Translations under genes and position numbers: made by a program | Origin: Nectonema munidae | Taxonomy: Eukaryota > Nematomorpha > Nectonematoida > Nectonematidae | DNA length: 64,000 nucleotides | Assembly: GCA_030549495.1 (NCBI GenBank) | Contig: JAUIRK010001040.1 | Location: forward strand, 868,001 to 932,000 | Reading direction: 5' to 3' | In this document: positions 44,101 through 54,521 of the stretch, piece by piece | Numbering within the stretch: position 1 is the stretch's first letter | Layout of the letters: the number at the start of each line of letters is the position of its first letter | The notes under the pieces: generated by a model | The model's database searches: none | Seen by the model: the letters and a program-made list of their open reading frames with translations, nothing else | What the model was told of the DNA's origin: nothing

Positions 44101-44650
44101 TCATTCTATCTCTAACTTTTGATATCATTCGGAGCTTCTCTTTCACAGGAAAGAAAAGAACTCTGTCACTTGATGTACTATTTTTACCTCCTTGGAAACG
44201 AGAAACTTTGCAGACTAATCGCCTGCCTTCTTTTTTTTTAAAGGAATTTTATGTATTCAAGGCATACGATTTTCATTTTTTGGTGCACTACCGTGATACT
44301 CATCCCCAAAGGTTATATCATTTTTCATTTCAAAGTATAAGATACAAATATGCTTGCTTTTTGAATTTAAACCTTGAAGCACTTGAAAAATGTCGTGGTC
44401 ATAAGGAAAATTAAGAGCCTGTTTTTTCAATGAATTTTCATGAAAATTAAAGCAGACAATTTCATTTCGTAACTCTCTGAATACCTATCGTGCTTGTTTG
44501 AGATTACGCAAAAGATTTGCGATACTTTAAGAATCATTCTAAGTCCTCTCCTTCCCATTCCTTTTTTTTTATGTACCTAAAATCATTTTTGTTACTTTTT
44601 AGGTTGAAATAGATTTCAAATTTGTCGATTTTAATAAAGGAACGCAGTAA
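38183..44650 (+). CDS. ESYT2-like: Extended synaptotagmin (ER-plasma membrane tether), four coding exons
   Basis: Exons 38183-40302, 40930-41061, 42947-43046 and 44603-44650 join in frame to 799 residues (Drosophila Esyt2 is of similar length). An acceptor at 38174 (CCTCCATAG) shows a 5' noncoding exon. Residues about 48-75 are the ER membrane hairpin. Residues about 108-295 are the SMP lipid-transfer domain, opening SWVFFPDVERAEWLNKILKQ and including RIGGVKVY and MDIDLYYAGD. C2A is 311-425 (GKGKSDPYVKIYIGAEQF; acidic loops KKD, SDPY and VFDEDPGDDD look able to bind calcium). C2B is 456-575 and lacks those acids (SEPSPYAIV, IIDKKT). A Ser/Asn/Asp-rich linker (580-690) leads to C2C, encoded by exons 1-4. 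Family members tether ER to plasma membrane and move lipids. The gene reads cleanly; its only oddity is a short C2C end. Confidence 0.93.
40303..40929. other. Intron 1 of extended synaptotagmin coding region
   Basis: Donor GTAAGT (40303) and acceptor TTAATACAG (ends 40929), phase 2. Around 40455-40580 a degenerate copy of the TTAA family A may be present (CTCTTTGAGCCCTGC ... GGAGCACCGATGTCCC). Confidence 0.7.
40930..41061 (+). CDS. ESYT2-like: Extended synaptotagmin coding exon 2
   Basis: 132 bp, phase 2 at both ends. Encodes NLNVFITNENDCDSYVKAFF, then VPDKSKKVKTKTVKNSFNPI, the first half of C2C with its basic KSKKVKTKT patch. In vertebrate E-Syts the equivalent patch binds PI(4,5)P2 at the plasma membrane. 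Donor GTAGGC. Confidence 0.9.
41062..42946. other. Intron 2 of extended synaptotagmin coding region
   Basis: Contains a degenerate hAT-like end at about 41206 (CAGTGGCGGTTTTAGATTTT, then GAGGGGGCC). The rest is AT-rich with no feature recognised. Confidence 0.6.
42947..43046 (+). CDS. ESYT2-like: Extended synaptotagmin coding exon 3
   Basis: 100 bp between acceptor TTTTGCCAG and donor GTTAGA (a weak donor). Completes the split Ser codon and reads FEWELEHLEDLILKLVVKND, then VSFYSKAIKYIGH. These are the middle strands of C2C; the family pattern here is F.....(D/H)L....L...V.......(I/L)G.V. Confidence 0.9.
43047..44602. other. Intron 3 of extended synaptotagmin coding region
   Basis: Contains a minus-strand SINE (43550-43636) and, from about 43858, sequence resembling one end of TTAA family A (CCCCTTGAGCACCAG ... 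CGTGTCCCAATC). Its other end is not clear. Confidence 0.5.
43550..43636 (-). repeat. tRNA-derived SINE, minus orientation
   Basis: GCGGGATCGAACCCAAGACA on the plus strand is the reverse of a B box; AACCCAGTATCTAACTAACC and TTACTCACGCCCC follow, matching the copies at 19415, 32320 and 49150. Confidence 0.75.
44603..44650 (+). CDS. ESYT2-like: Extended synaptotagmin terminal coding exon 4 (16 codons)
   Basis: The acceptor GTTACTTTTTAG ends at 44602. Phase 0 joins YIGH to VEIDFKFVDFNKGTQ and stops at TAA 44648-44650. The join gives IGHVEIDFK, the expected IG.V.I.L strand of a C2 domain, so I consider it the true end. The usual final WYDL-type strand is absent, leaving C2C about ten residues short. 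Confidence 0.75.
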   Translation, partial: VEIDFKFVDFNKGTQ

Positions 44651-44659
44651 TCTTTTTAA

Positions 44660-45240
44660 ACTTATTTCTTCTTTTTTCCCCATACTTTTTACTCTACAAT
44701 TTGCTTAAACTTTTTGTGGGATTACCCCACGCTCACATCTGCATTTGCAAGTTTATAAAGAATTTATTGTTTTCAAATTTATAAAGCAAGGTATTTTTCC
44801 CATAAATACTAACTATAACTTGACTTCCTCTTTGCATCCTAAATATGTTTCTAACAACAGTCTTTGAGGATTGCCATATTGGCCTTTTTGGAAACACTTG
44901 GCCAATGAAATTTGAAGTTTGAGTCATTTAACTTCCTGTCGTTTATTTGATTGATGCTATGTAATATTTTTTAATTCGTCATTTTTATGATATAGTATGT
45001 TTTAGAGATCCTATGTCATCCTTTTTCTTTCCAGCCATCCCATTATCCATGGGTGAATGCATTGACAATTACTACACACACCCACAAAAACATACATATC
45101 CCTTTTCAGATACTTAATTTTTTTAAACCTTATCAGGTTAGAAGGGTACGCATGTACACATAAAAATTATGAAAAATGTTCCAAAAGTTACTCATGCTTA
45201 ATTAATATATTTATTTTTAAAGGTTAACATTGACAAATTA
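44660..45240. other. 3' flank of extended synaptotagmin
   Basis: No AATAAA close to the stop except one overlapping the last exon (AATAAAGG, about 44632). No other feature recognised. Confidence 0.35.
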
Positions 45241-45261
45241 TGTATACTCAAAAAAGTCAGT

Positions 45262-48195
45262 CTAATCTGAGGGAGCATACATAATATCAAAGGGGCATAT
45301 GTTTTCGTCTAATTGCTCTACACCTCCTTTAGTGTTTTTATAAAGATGAATCCTCTCTGTTAAAGAAGATGGAAGAGTATCTTGAGCATAAAAACTGCTG
45401 TTCAAAAGAAGGACGATTTTTCTTAGGAACGAACGAAAGTAACATAATTTTGTTATGATTTTTGAACAAATATTCAGAAGAGCCTGGAGCACGTACTTTC
45501 ACGTTTCTAAAAACTTTTTAACTTCTTTTTATTAACACAAAGTGTGCCAAGAAGCGTCAAATTTTTTTCAATTAACTGGCAGGCTAAGTTATGATTGGTG
45601 AAATATTTTTCTGTTTTTGATGTTTCTTCCACTATTAAAATAAAGCTTCAGTCTGGTCGTTTGTCCTATCACAGTATATCGTGGCATTTAAAGCAAACCC
45701 TGCCTTGACTTCACAAACCCAAAAAAATTTTAGACCATACTTTTTTTTTAGCTTTCTTGGTAAGTACGATTTTCTTGGTTGTTTACCTCTGTATGGTAGA
45801 AGTTGTTCATCTACTGTCAAAAATTCTTCAGGATTCTAATATCTTCTTAAAGATAATACGAAAAGTTTCCAAACTTTTCTATTTGCAGCCATTTTGCCTC
45901 CTTTTTTTCTTTCTTCTCTGGTGGGCCTTTTTATGAAAACGAAAGTGAAATGCAGGCTCTGTAGAAAGGATGAGGATCCTTTTTATCAAAAAAATCTTCA
46001 ATGTCATTAAAATGATCACTATCTGCCCCAGTTCTTATCAAAAAAACAAAAAAAGAGTCCATTTCGTCATAACTAAAATAGTTATATACGACATGTTCAA
46101 ACTTACCTGGATGTAAACCTTTGAGCATTTTTACCTTTCGATTGGAACATCTCAAAATATGTCTTCTAATTTCTTCAGGCAGCAAAAGGTTAAATAAATC
46201 AAGTTTGAAAAAACGCGAAGGAATATAAATATATAAGAACATGGTGGAGCCAATCAGATTGTTTATTGTCTGACCAAACATAAAATATAATAACAATGAT
46301 GAAAAAATACCATGTGCTATCTTTGACAAATATGAAAAATGATTAAAAAAGGAGAGAGAAAAATCCTGAGGTTTGAATCTTTAAGTAGAAAAAAAGTGAA
46401 TATAACATGAAGGTTTAAAAAATAACTCCTCAAACATATCATTTTCCATTTACAGAAGAAATTATCATAATAAAAATAAAGCATCGAGAAAATCAAGATA
46501 ATTAAAGCAATACAAAATTATATAAAACTGGATGGAAACAGGTATGAGCAGTAGGAAGAAAATAATAGAAGTATTGATCCAAAAATCGGAACCAAGTTGA
46601 ATAATTGACAAAAAACGATTCAAGTATTCTACAATGTAGAAAAAAGAAAGCAGTATTGAAATTTTATAATTAACAAAAAACTTTATTTCCATTTTTGTTT
46701 AAGGTTAAACTCAAAATATCAAAATAATTATATATTTTCTTTACTCTTATTGTTAGCATTTTCAAAAGATTTTGAATCAGGAAACATAAATTTAAGACTA
46801 TTCTTGTTTGTTTCAAGTTTTATACCCTTGATATTTGATCAATAATAAAATCTTTAAACGTTATAACATCTTCTGGCTTATCAAATTTAACTTTAAGTTA
46901 ATTTGAATTTTTAAAAACATCAGAATACGTAGTATTATTATTTTACCATTTGACAATTTTTAATCATGCCTATAAAAAATGCCTTGTTAATTTTAAGAGT
47001 GCTTGTCGAAAATTTGTAGAATGGCAGGCATTAGTGAATGAATTGACTTGATTTAAAAGTGGATTCACATTACAGTAGATGCTCGTTAATTCGGACCCTG
47101 ATAACTCGGATATCGGATAAGTCGGACCGTGAGCGAGAATACAAATGTTTGCCCTCATAGGCCTACACGGCGTCATTTTCATTGACTTCTTTAATTTCGC
47201 TTTGGCTTACAAGCAGCCATTTTATTATTTTACTCCATAGGTAGTTCGCGGTCATTCTAAATTTTAACCTTGTTCCAAAGCTTGTTGTGGCTGTCCAATT
47301 TGAAATATTTTTTTCTCCCATATACATATATATAGTAGACCATATGTTATGTCGGACAATCGGCATAGTCGGACACCCTTCTCCCCCATGTAATCCGACT
47401 TAACGAGGGTCTATTTTCTATCTTTGAAATTTTATCATCAATAGAATTTTCTTTTACTCTTTTTTCTATAATCTTTACAAGTGAAGACTTAATATCCTTT
47501 TTAATTAAAGTATCAATCTTATCACAAAGTTCAATACATTTATCTATGTAAGCGATCAATATAAAAGTGAAAATTAAGAATTTGGAAAAAGAACTTATTC
47601 AAAGGAAACAATTAAAAAAACCAAAAAAGCAAGTAAATGTTAAAGAACAATTTAACAAAGGCATAAGAGTAAAATAAAACTTAACAATAATAATTTCAAT
47701 ATTGTTCTCTTTATTTTATTCTATTCTATTAATTTTTATTCTATTTGTTTTAATAAGAACTTTAAAAAAGAAAAACAAAAAAATCTGCCATTTTGAGTTG
47801 GAATTAATTTTTCTCCAGTTCATCTTGACTTTCAATCAAAGTCCCGGATTTTTCAGCGCAAACATTTCTTTGCAAGTTAACATTACGTTGTGAATTTTTC
47901 CATAACGCCACTTTATTCCATTACATGTCTCAACTACATCTGAACTTTCCTCAACATCTTCATCTGAGATATAATTGGAAGATTAATCTTCAGAATCAGA
48001 AAAGATTTCTATATGACTTTCGTCCTCATTAGCGGCCATTAGGTGTTTCATTAGATTAAAAGCCTTAGAAAAAGACCTTCTTCGACGATTCATATGAATT
48101 AACAAAAGTAAAAAGAAAAGTGCGACTTGGTAGGTAAAGTAACACTTTGATGAAAAAGAGTGTAGTGAAAAAATTGCAAATGTGAAAGGAAGCAA
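45262..48195 (-). pseudogene. Second piggyBac transposase, interrupted and broken
   Basis: On the minus strand from the right: an acidic N terminus at about 48090-47930 (MNRRRRSFSKAFNLMKHL, then ESHIEIFSDSED). After about 1.5 kb of unrelated sequence come YNYFSYDEMDSFFVFLIRTG (46130-46000) and then the DDE core MTVDEQLLPYRGKQPRKSYL, KKYGLKFFWVCEVKAGFALN (45820-45700). The 3' part shows TNHNLACQLIEKNLTLLGTL and NTKGGVEQLDENICPFDIMY (45590 to 45270). Many stops and shifts. It differs clearly from the 26.2-28.2 kb piggyBac, so two lineages are present. Confidence 0.85.
47073..47415. mobile_element. pogo-type MITE inside the second piggyBac
   Basis: The left end CAGTAGATGCTCGTTAATTC, then GGACC and GGATATCGGATAAGTCGG; the right end on the minus strand is GACCCTCGTTAAGTCGGATT with TGTCCGACT repeats inward. 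TA precedes the left end. This is the classic Tigger-type terminal layout. About 340 bp, no ORF of its own. Confidence 0.75.
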
Positions 48196-48309
48196 GAGAA
48201 GCTACTTCTTGTTGCTCTCTCTCTCTCTTTCTTTCTTGTAATGGCACGTGTTTGATTGATGATAAAAAATAAATTTATTTTGTCTACATTTGTAGACCCA
48301 TTACACATT

Positions 48310-48949
48310 GCGAGTTTTTTGTTGATAAAGATGTCAGACGCAATCTATTCATCTCAAATTTTGTTCTTTATTTCTTAATTCCTATGGAATATTGTAAGTG
48401 AAAATTAGAGTAATTTCAATGTATACTTAAAAAATTAAATTAGAGGATAAATAACACGTGTCTACATTTTTGTACTCGTCGTGTATCTGCTAAGGGATAT
48501 ACTTTAAAAGTATCCATGATTCCAGCTCTTTTTAATATTTTGAACATTTTGTGTTTACATTTTACTTAAACGCGTTCTAGACTATGGAGATTTAGAAGAT
48601 AGTTGGATCCCGAAGACCTAATCATCGTAACTTGAAAAATGAATTAAAGACGGCTTCCCTTTTTTCATATAGAAAGTTGGAATTGTTAGGAATTAGCTAA
48701 AGGAGCTTCTACAGAATGTTATAAATATGTTAAAAAAGAATAGACTAGTGTTTGAAGTAGAAGTCGAAAAGGTTCTGCTTTGTGCTGAATCTTTTCTTTA
48801 AAAAAAGTTAAAAATTCTGCCCCACGAACAGCGACTTGTAAACAACTTTGAAGAAAATTTAAGAGCCATTAATTTGTGATTTATCTTTAGAAAATTTAGA
48901 AGGAAGTTTATTTAGTTAATTTTTTATGTATAAATTTTGTATCTATGAA

Positions 48950-48980
<31 letters not shown>

Positions 48981-49140
48981 ATTGCAATAATTGCCGATGA
49001 ATTCACCCTTCGCTAAATTTTGCGTGATGAATAAAACTTAAAAACTCTACAATCTTACTCGACTACTCTAAGTACTTTTGGGTAATTAAGGGTTAATGTA
49101 AAAAATTAATTAATGTAATAAAGTTAATTAAGGCAATTAA
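48310..49140. other. Spacer
   Basis: A hairpin GTCTACATTTGTAGAC lies at about 48281-48296 and a related GTGTCTACATTTTTGTAC at about 48468; these could be piggyBac subterminal repeats. A (TG)n run is at 48952-48980. No gene recognised. Confidence 0.4.
48952..48980. repeat. (TG)n microsatellite
   Basis: About 14 TG units. Confidence 0.95.
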
Positions 49141-49149
49141 AGGTTAAAG

Positions 49150-49300
49150 GTAAAGGTTCCGTAGGATCGAGAAGGCACAATTGCGCCGCTTGTATCGAAC
49201 TATGAGGAAAGCAGGCTTGATGCGGGATCGAACCCAAGACCTTGAGTTATCGACACCCAGTACCTTACTCACGTCCCTCTTATTATTATTATTATTATTT
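49150..49300 (-). repeat. tRNA-derived SINE with (TAA)n-side tract, minus orientation
   Basis: On the minus strand: (ATA)n, GGGACGTGAGTAAGGTACTG, GATAACTCAAGGTCTTGG, a perfect B box GGTTCGATCC, then the body CTCATAGTTCGATACAAGCG and CAATTGTGCCTTCTCGATCC. Nearly identical to 32320-32490 in the shared part. Confidence 0.8.
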
Positions 49301-49594
49301 TTAATTATTTCTTCAAATAAATTACTTTTACACGCTCGTTAAACTTGTTATCCTCAGACTCCCTTTTCATAACAAGAAATTAAGCCAGATTGCTCTATCT
49401 ACTAACAACATGATAGGAAGTTAAATACTAATAATTAACACATGAATAGAATAATCTTGCACACATATGTAGAGTACGCACTCAACTTGTCTCTCTTATA
49501 CCTAAACGTACAATAATCGTCCGTCAAAAATAGATTGTTTGACTTATATTCTTATTATAAGATGTAAATATTAATAACTAGTGTTCCCTTTGAG

Positions 49595-49893
49595 CAGAGC
49601 CCGCGCTACTAAATTTTGGGGCACAAGCCCCCCCCCTTCCCAACTATTTCTCAAGCCCTCCAACTAATTTTCAAGTTCCCCTAAAAAATTGTTCATTACC
49701 CCAAAAAAATATGACAAACATCTAGCATTCATAATAATTTCTTTCATGAAAATATCTGTATAGATATGGCTTGACAAATACATCATATGTTTTCTTTTCG
49801 CCTTGAAACAGATTAATTTGATAGTTCAAAAATTAGCGCCCCAATGAAGCCCCCCCCCCCCTCCCCCAAAATTTTTGCTTAGCGCGGGCACTG
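49595..49893. mobile_element. hAT MITE with perfect 8-bp target duplication and C-runs
   Basis: Target duplication CCTTTGAG at 49587-49594 and 49894-49901. The left end is CAGAGCCCGCGCTACTAAAT, the minus-strand right end CAGTGCCCGCGCTAAGCAAA. Long C runs (CCCCCCCCC about 49630; 13 C about 49850) sit inside both ends. 299 bp, no coding capacity. Confidence 0.9.
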
Positions 49894-50618
49894 CCTTTGA
49901 GGCCTAATGAGACACCAGTATCACATAGAATAAAAATAGTCTGCTTTAAGTTATATAGACCTTGACCTTCTAATCCTTTTCGGGGTTGTTTTTTGAAAAG
50001 TTATCGTTGTCTTTTCTCTTTCAATAGATGTCCATACAACTTAAGCTGAAAGTTTTCCTTATTTTTTATGGAAGAGTGCTGAGCAATTCTTCCTAAATCA
50101 ATAATATTTGGGGTATTATTATTATTATTATTTATTAGCAAGGATGATATCATAATCGCTATTCTAAGCAACTAAGCGAAGTTTTATACTTGTTAAAAAT
50201 TTTGAGAGAACATGTCAATGCATATGGGTTATCACAAAGACGGAACTTATCTTAAAAAATTTGGACAAAGTAAAAACTGCAAAAAATTTGCGGTATATAT
50301 AAAAAAGAAAAATGTTTGAAAATTGCGGATCCTGATGCCGAAACTTAAATGATCCATGGATGAGGATAAGGATGTAAAAATTTTGCGGATAATCTTCAGA
50401 TGCGGATATGCGATACATCTCTAATGCTAATTTATTCCTTTAAAAGGACCAATGTGAAGCGAGTGTGTGTACCAAGAAATGAACATCATTTGCTCTAGAT
50501 ATAAAAAATTCTGGGAAAGCAAATGATTATTATTCTTAAAATTAGTCCGTGATCATCCTATCCTCATCCGAAACACCTTTTTGTATCCGCCTCTAATGTC
50601 CACCTTTTTCTTATTTAG

Positions 50619-50809
50619 CGTATATGAGATTCGTAGTGGTGTTGATGAGAGCGACTGATTCTAAAAAAGACAATGCCAAACTCCTTCCCACTGTGCAATC
50701 ATCTACCATTATGCGTAATGATGATGGCTGTGCACCCACCCCTCTAAACGTCAATCATCATAGGCATTGTGATCTCACCTTTCTTCAACTTTCTTTTTTG
50801 TTGTGTTAA
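50619..50809 (+). CDS. Candidate exon, unrecognised
   Basis: A good acceptor (CCTTTTTCTTATTTAG, ending 50618) precedes an open stretch. Phase 1 reads MRFVVVLMRATDSKKDNAKL to a stop at 50807, and phase 2 reads VYEIRSGVDESD and stops at 50655. Composition is less AT-rich than its flanks. The MRFVVVLMRA start resembles a C2 first strand, but the rest does not, so the family is unproven. Confidence 0.2.
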
Positions 50810-50829
50810 AAACAATCTTTCACACAATC

Positions 50830-51600
50830 AAGTATTTCAAGCAAATTCCTTTATTTCATACTATATTATATTTCAAATTATAATATATTTTAACCTTTTG
50901 CCATATGTGTTCTTTTTATTTGCCAAAGCATGTGAGGTTGTTTTGTTTTTTTTTTCTCCAATTTTTAACTTTTGATTGCTGTCTTATATTATTTGTATCT
51001 CATCATTGCTGTCTTATATCATTTTAATTACATATTTCTTAAACTTCGCGATTTTGTTAGTGGTTGATATTCTTAAAATATTTTTGCTTCTAATTCTTAT
51101 TTTAGTTTAAGCTTTTTTTAGCAATTAATTTATTCCAGATTTACTCAAAATAAAGGATGTATATGATCTCTCGTCCTTATATTTTGTTATGCTTTGCAAA
51201 ATGTTCTCTTTAAATTCAACGATGATTGAACGTGTTTTTTGGATTCATTGTGAATTGTTTCAACAAGAATTGACCAAAAATTTTAAATCAATGATTAAAC
51301 CAAAGGATTTAACAATAATTGAATTTTTTTATCACAAATTGAAGTTCACTAAGTATGGAATTTTGAAGAAAAAAAACCCAAATTTTTTTTTTTGTTGGCT
51401 GGATTTATAAAATTCAAATAAACAAAATTTATTCTCGAATTGAATGGAAAAAGTTTTTTTTTTTAATTAATTATTATTAATATAATTTATTTGTTCAGCA
51501 AAATCTTACTCGTTTAAAGAGTATAAATAAATGTTAACTTTTAAAAACATAAACAACCGGATTACTCTACAAATACTATTTGCTTCACAATGACGCTATA
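50830..51600. other. AT-rich spacer
   Basis: An open frame at 51189-51410 is Lys/Phe/Asn-rich with no recognisable domain. Confidence 0.35.
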
Positions 51601-51622
51601 TTTTTTAATTATTCAAGTTTAA

Positions 51623-51745
51623 AGCCTTTGAGGTCCAGAATTTTTAAGACTAATCGTCTGCTTTATTTTTCAATGCAATTTTATATATCTAAAGCAGACG
51701 ATTTCAATTTTTTGGGACACCAGTATCCCACCGGTCCTCAAAGGG
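51623..51745. mobile_element. TTAA-flanked short element, family A
   Basis: TTAA at 51619-51622 and 51746-51749. Starts AGCCTTTGAGGTCCAG, ends CCCACCGGTCCTCAAAGGG. Inside, AATCGTCTGCTTTA (about 51652) and TAAAGCAGACGATT (about 51690) make a near-perfect 14-bp stem. Confidence 0.85.
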
Positions 51746-51759
51746 TTAAAGCCTTTTAA

Positions 51760-52450
51760 AAATGGCGATACGAAAATTAAAGAAGCTTTCGTGAATGATA
51801 TATTAAAAAGAAATGGTTGCATTAAAGCTCACGGTTACAAAATTCGATGAAATTGTCGAAACAAAAAATTACATCAGTGTTTTTTATTTAATATTTTAAA
51901 GTAATTTATTCTTTACCTTAAAACTAAGATACCTCTTCACTTATTAAAACATGAATGAGAGATAAAATCTTGGAAGAAAAGCAAAAATATTCTTTACAAA
52001 AATAAAGTTAGTCACGTAGCACATGTTTTATAGGAATGCAAGAAAAAGAATATTGGAGTTGCACATTTATGCTATCACTGTGCATCTCTTCACAATACCT
52101 GTTGAAGATATCCCGGTTTCCAATTGCCGAAGAATGTCAATGAAGGATGTAAATCATTTGTTATCCTATCTAAGCTGAAGAAAAAGGAATCCATGCATCA
52201 CAAATAGGAGCCAATCAAAAAGAGTAAAGGAAGAAAGGCAGATAAAATCTTGCAATGCCATTGGTGACAATTCTGGAAGACTCTTTAGGTGTAGGAACAA
52301 AAGTTCGTTTTCAACATCAACGAAACTGGTATGAGAGGCCTTATCAACTCTTCCTTATGCTGGGAATCAAATAATTTATCAATAATATAATCAAATAATA
52401 TATCAAACTTTAACTAAATTTTCTAACTTTTATAAACAAAGCTAAACTGT
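51760..52450. other. Spacer
   Basis: No coding sequence recognised. Confidence 0.35.
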
Positions 52451-52460
52451 GTATAAAAAT

Positions 52461-52635
52461 TTAATTTGGAACGACAAATAGAAATGAAATAGGTTTATAC
52501 GAGATTTCAATTAATGATTTTTTACTTAGAATTTTATCCTCCGGAATATCTTTACAAATCAAGACATCTTTCCAATCAACATCATCCGTCATCATTAGGC
52601 GCATCGAATGCTCAGAGAGCTTCAGTTCAAGAGTA
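52461..52635 (-). CDS. Candidate terminal exon, minus strand, unrecognised
   Basis: An acceptor (CGACCTTTTTTTCAG) ends at 52636 on the minus strand. The frame, entered in phase 2, reads TLELKLSEHSMRLMMTDDVD, then WKDVLICKDIPEDKILSKKS and ends KPISFLFVVPN at a TAA (52461). Composition is protein-like (alternating acidic and hydrophobic residues, Trp, Cys, Pro) and unlike the AT-rich frames nearby. No preceding exon was found on the minus strand and I do not recognise the family. Confidence 0.35.
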
Positions 52636-52799
52636 CTGAAAAAAAGGTCGTATTCTTTATCAAGGTTACGATTTTGTTGCACAGGATTCAGTGCTATGGA
52701 TATAAGCGCTTACAATTGTATTCCGTGTGGAATATGTGTGCGCGCGCATGTTTGTATGAAGCAGTTTTCGCACGACATATTGCTTGTTTTATATAATTT

Positions 52800-54500
52800 T
52801 GTCTTTATCTTATGAGATCATGAATTTTTTGTAAAAATTATTTTTTTGACAAAGAAGAGTTAAAATATTTCACTTTCAAATTCAAAATTATTGCCTTTTT
52901 TTGATTAACAATTTGAACAAATTTATTGATGAAAAGTAGAGAGAATAATAATAATCAAAAAAGTAATTGATCATAACTTTTGTATGGAGATGGTGAAGAT
53001 CACACAAAAGTTTAGTATAGGATTTAAAGCATAAATTATATTGCTCTTTGAAAAGAAACTTCGTATTTTTAACTTAACTTTTTTTACGTTCGTTAAAAAC
53101 GTATTGTAGTTTCGAAAGACATTTGAAACGCAATAATTTTTATCATTTTTATATTTGGCCATAAACGCGACCAATCTTCTTTTTAGTGCAAGAATTGCAT
53201 ATTTCACAATGTTACAAAAAGTTGAAATTTTTTTGTTTCAACGAATTTTTTTATAAACTAATATGTGCTGATTTCAGAAATAACACGATTTTTTGTATTG
53301 CTATAACTTTTTGGAAAATATTTGCGTTAATCAAAGAATTTCATTTACACGTTCTATACTTTTGCAGCGAATTTACATTTAGAATAGATGTAACAGGACC
53401 AGTCTGATAATAATTCGCTAACGATCTTAGACGCCTTTATTAGAATGCTCCTTATTCACGAAGAAACTGGAAAATTTGGAGAAAGTTGAAATGTCTAAAA
53501 ATAAATTTAATTTAAATATAGCTATTTTTCTCATCAATAATAAATGAAGTTTATTGATAATAATAATAATAATGATTAACAAAAGAGAAATCTGTTCATT
53601 TAAGTGTACTACAACCTATAACAGACAAACAATGATATTTTGGAAGGCTTGAGTAAACGCTTCTACAGATACTAAGTTATCAGCATCAAAACTTCTTTGC
53701 TGCTTGGTTCAACACCAGTGACACTTACGCCCTTTCTTCGAATCTAACTTACATGAACTAACTAAGTTCAAAAACTTTTCCATGGAATTTCATTATTGTG
53801 TTGTTGCTTTCCATAAAATCAACCTTCAAAAATTCTTCTCACTAATGTTAACCTGTACTTATCAGACACAGCAACAAAATTGATATTTTTGAGATTAGGG
53901 CCATCTTCCTTTGTATCTTTTTTTAAAACGGTAGGTGTTTTCGTTTCGGAACAGGAAATAATGAAATGTTATCACTGCAAAAAATATTTTATATATATAG
54001 ATTATTACTTCTATATTCTGTTTGGTGATTTAAATGAATCTGAAGCTTCACTTTTCATCCCCTCATTGTGAAGTTATAAATGTCATCTTCTTTCTCTTCC
54101 ATGTGGGTGCTCAACACATGTTTTCACTTCATTACTAATTTTTTTCAATAGCATCTTCCCTTGAACAAAGAACCAAATTATCTTATTTAAAATATAAAAA
54201 ATAAAATCACCTCAATTTTTCAAGTAGCGCTGATTTCATGCACATCTTGAAGAGTACTCCTTCAATTAAAAATTTTTTTTTGAAAAAACTCACTGTATTT
54301 TGAATTTTTTAATAAAAAATTTTTTGGAAAAATACCTGAAAATTGCTTTGAGTTGTGCTCTGAACAAATGTATTTGATAGTACTTTGACGTTCTCTTAAA
54401 AAAGCATTAATATCGTTGTGCGCAAGTAAAATACAGTTAGTAATCATTAAAATATGATGTAGTATTTTATCAGGGTTGGAGTATATATTGTAGTATAGCT
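52800..54500. other. AT-rich spacer
   Basis: No gene recognised. Small (ATA)n run near 53560. Confidence 0.4.
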
Positions 54501-54521
54501 AATATATAGTTTCTTATTTCC

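Noticed and set aside
43858-44470. A further TTAA family A copy in synaptotagmin intron 3
   Set aside because: One end resembles the family (CCCCTTGAGCACCAG) and an AAGCAGACAATTTC word lies 590 bp away, but the ends and target site cannot be fixed.
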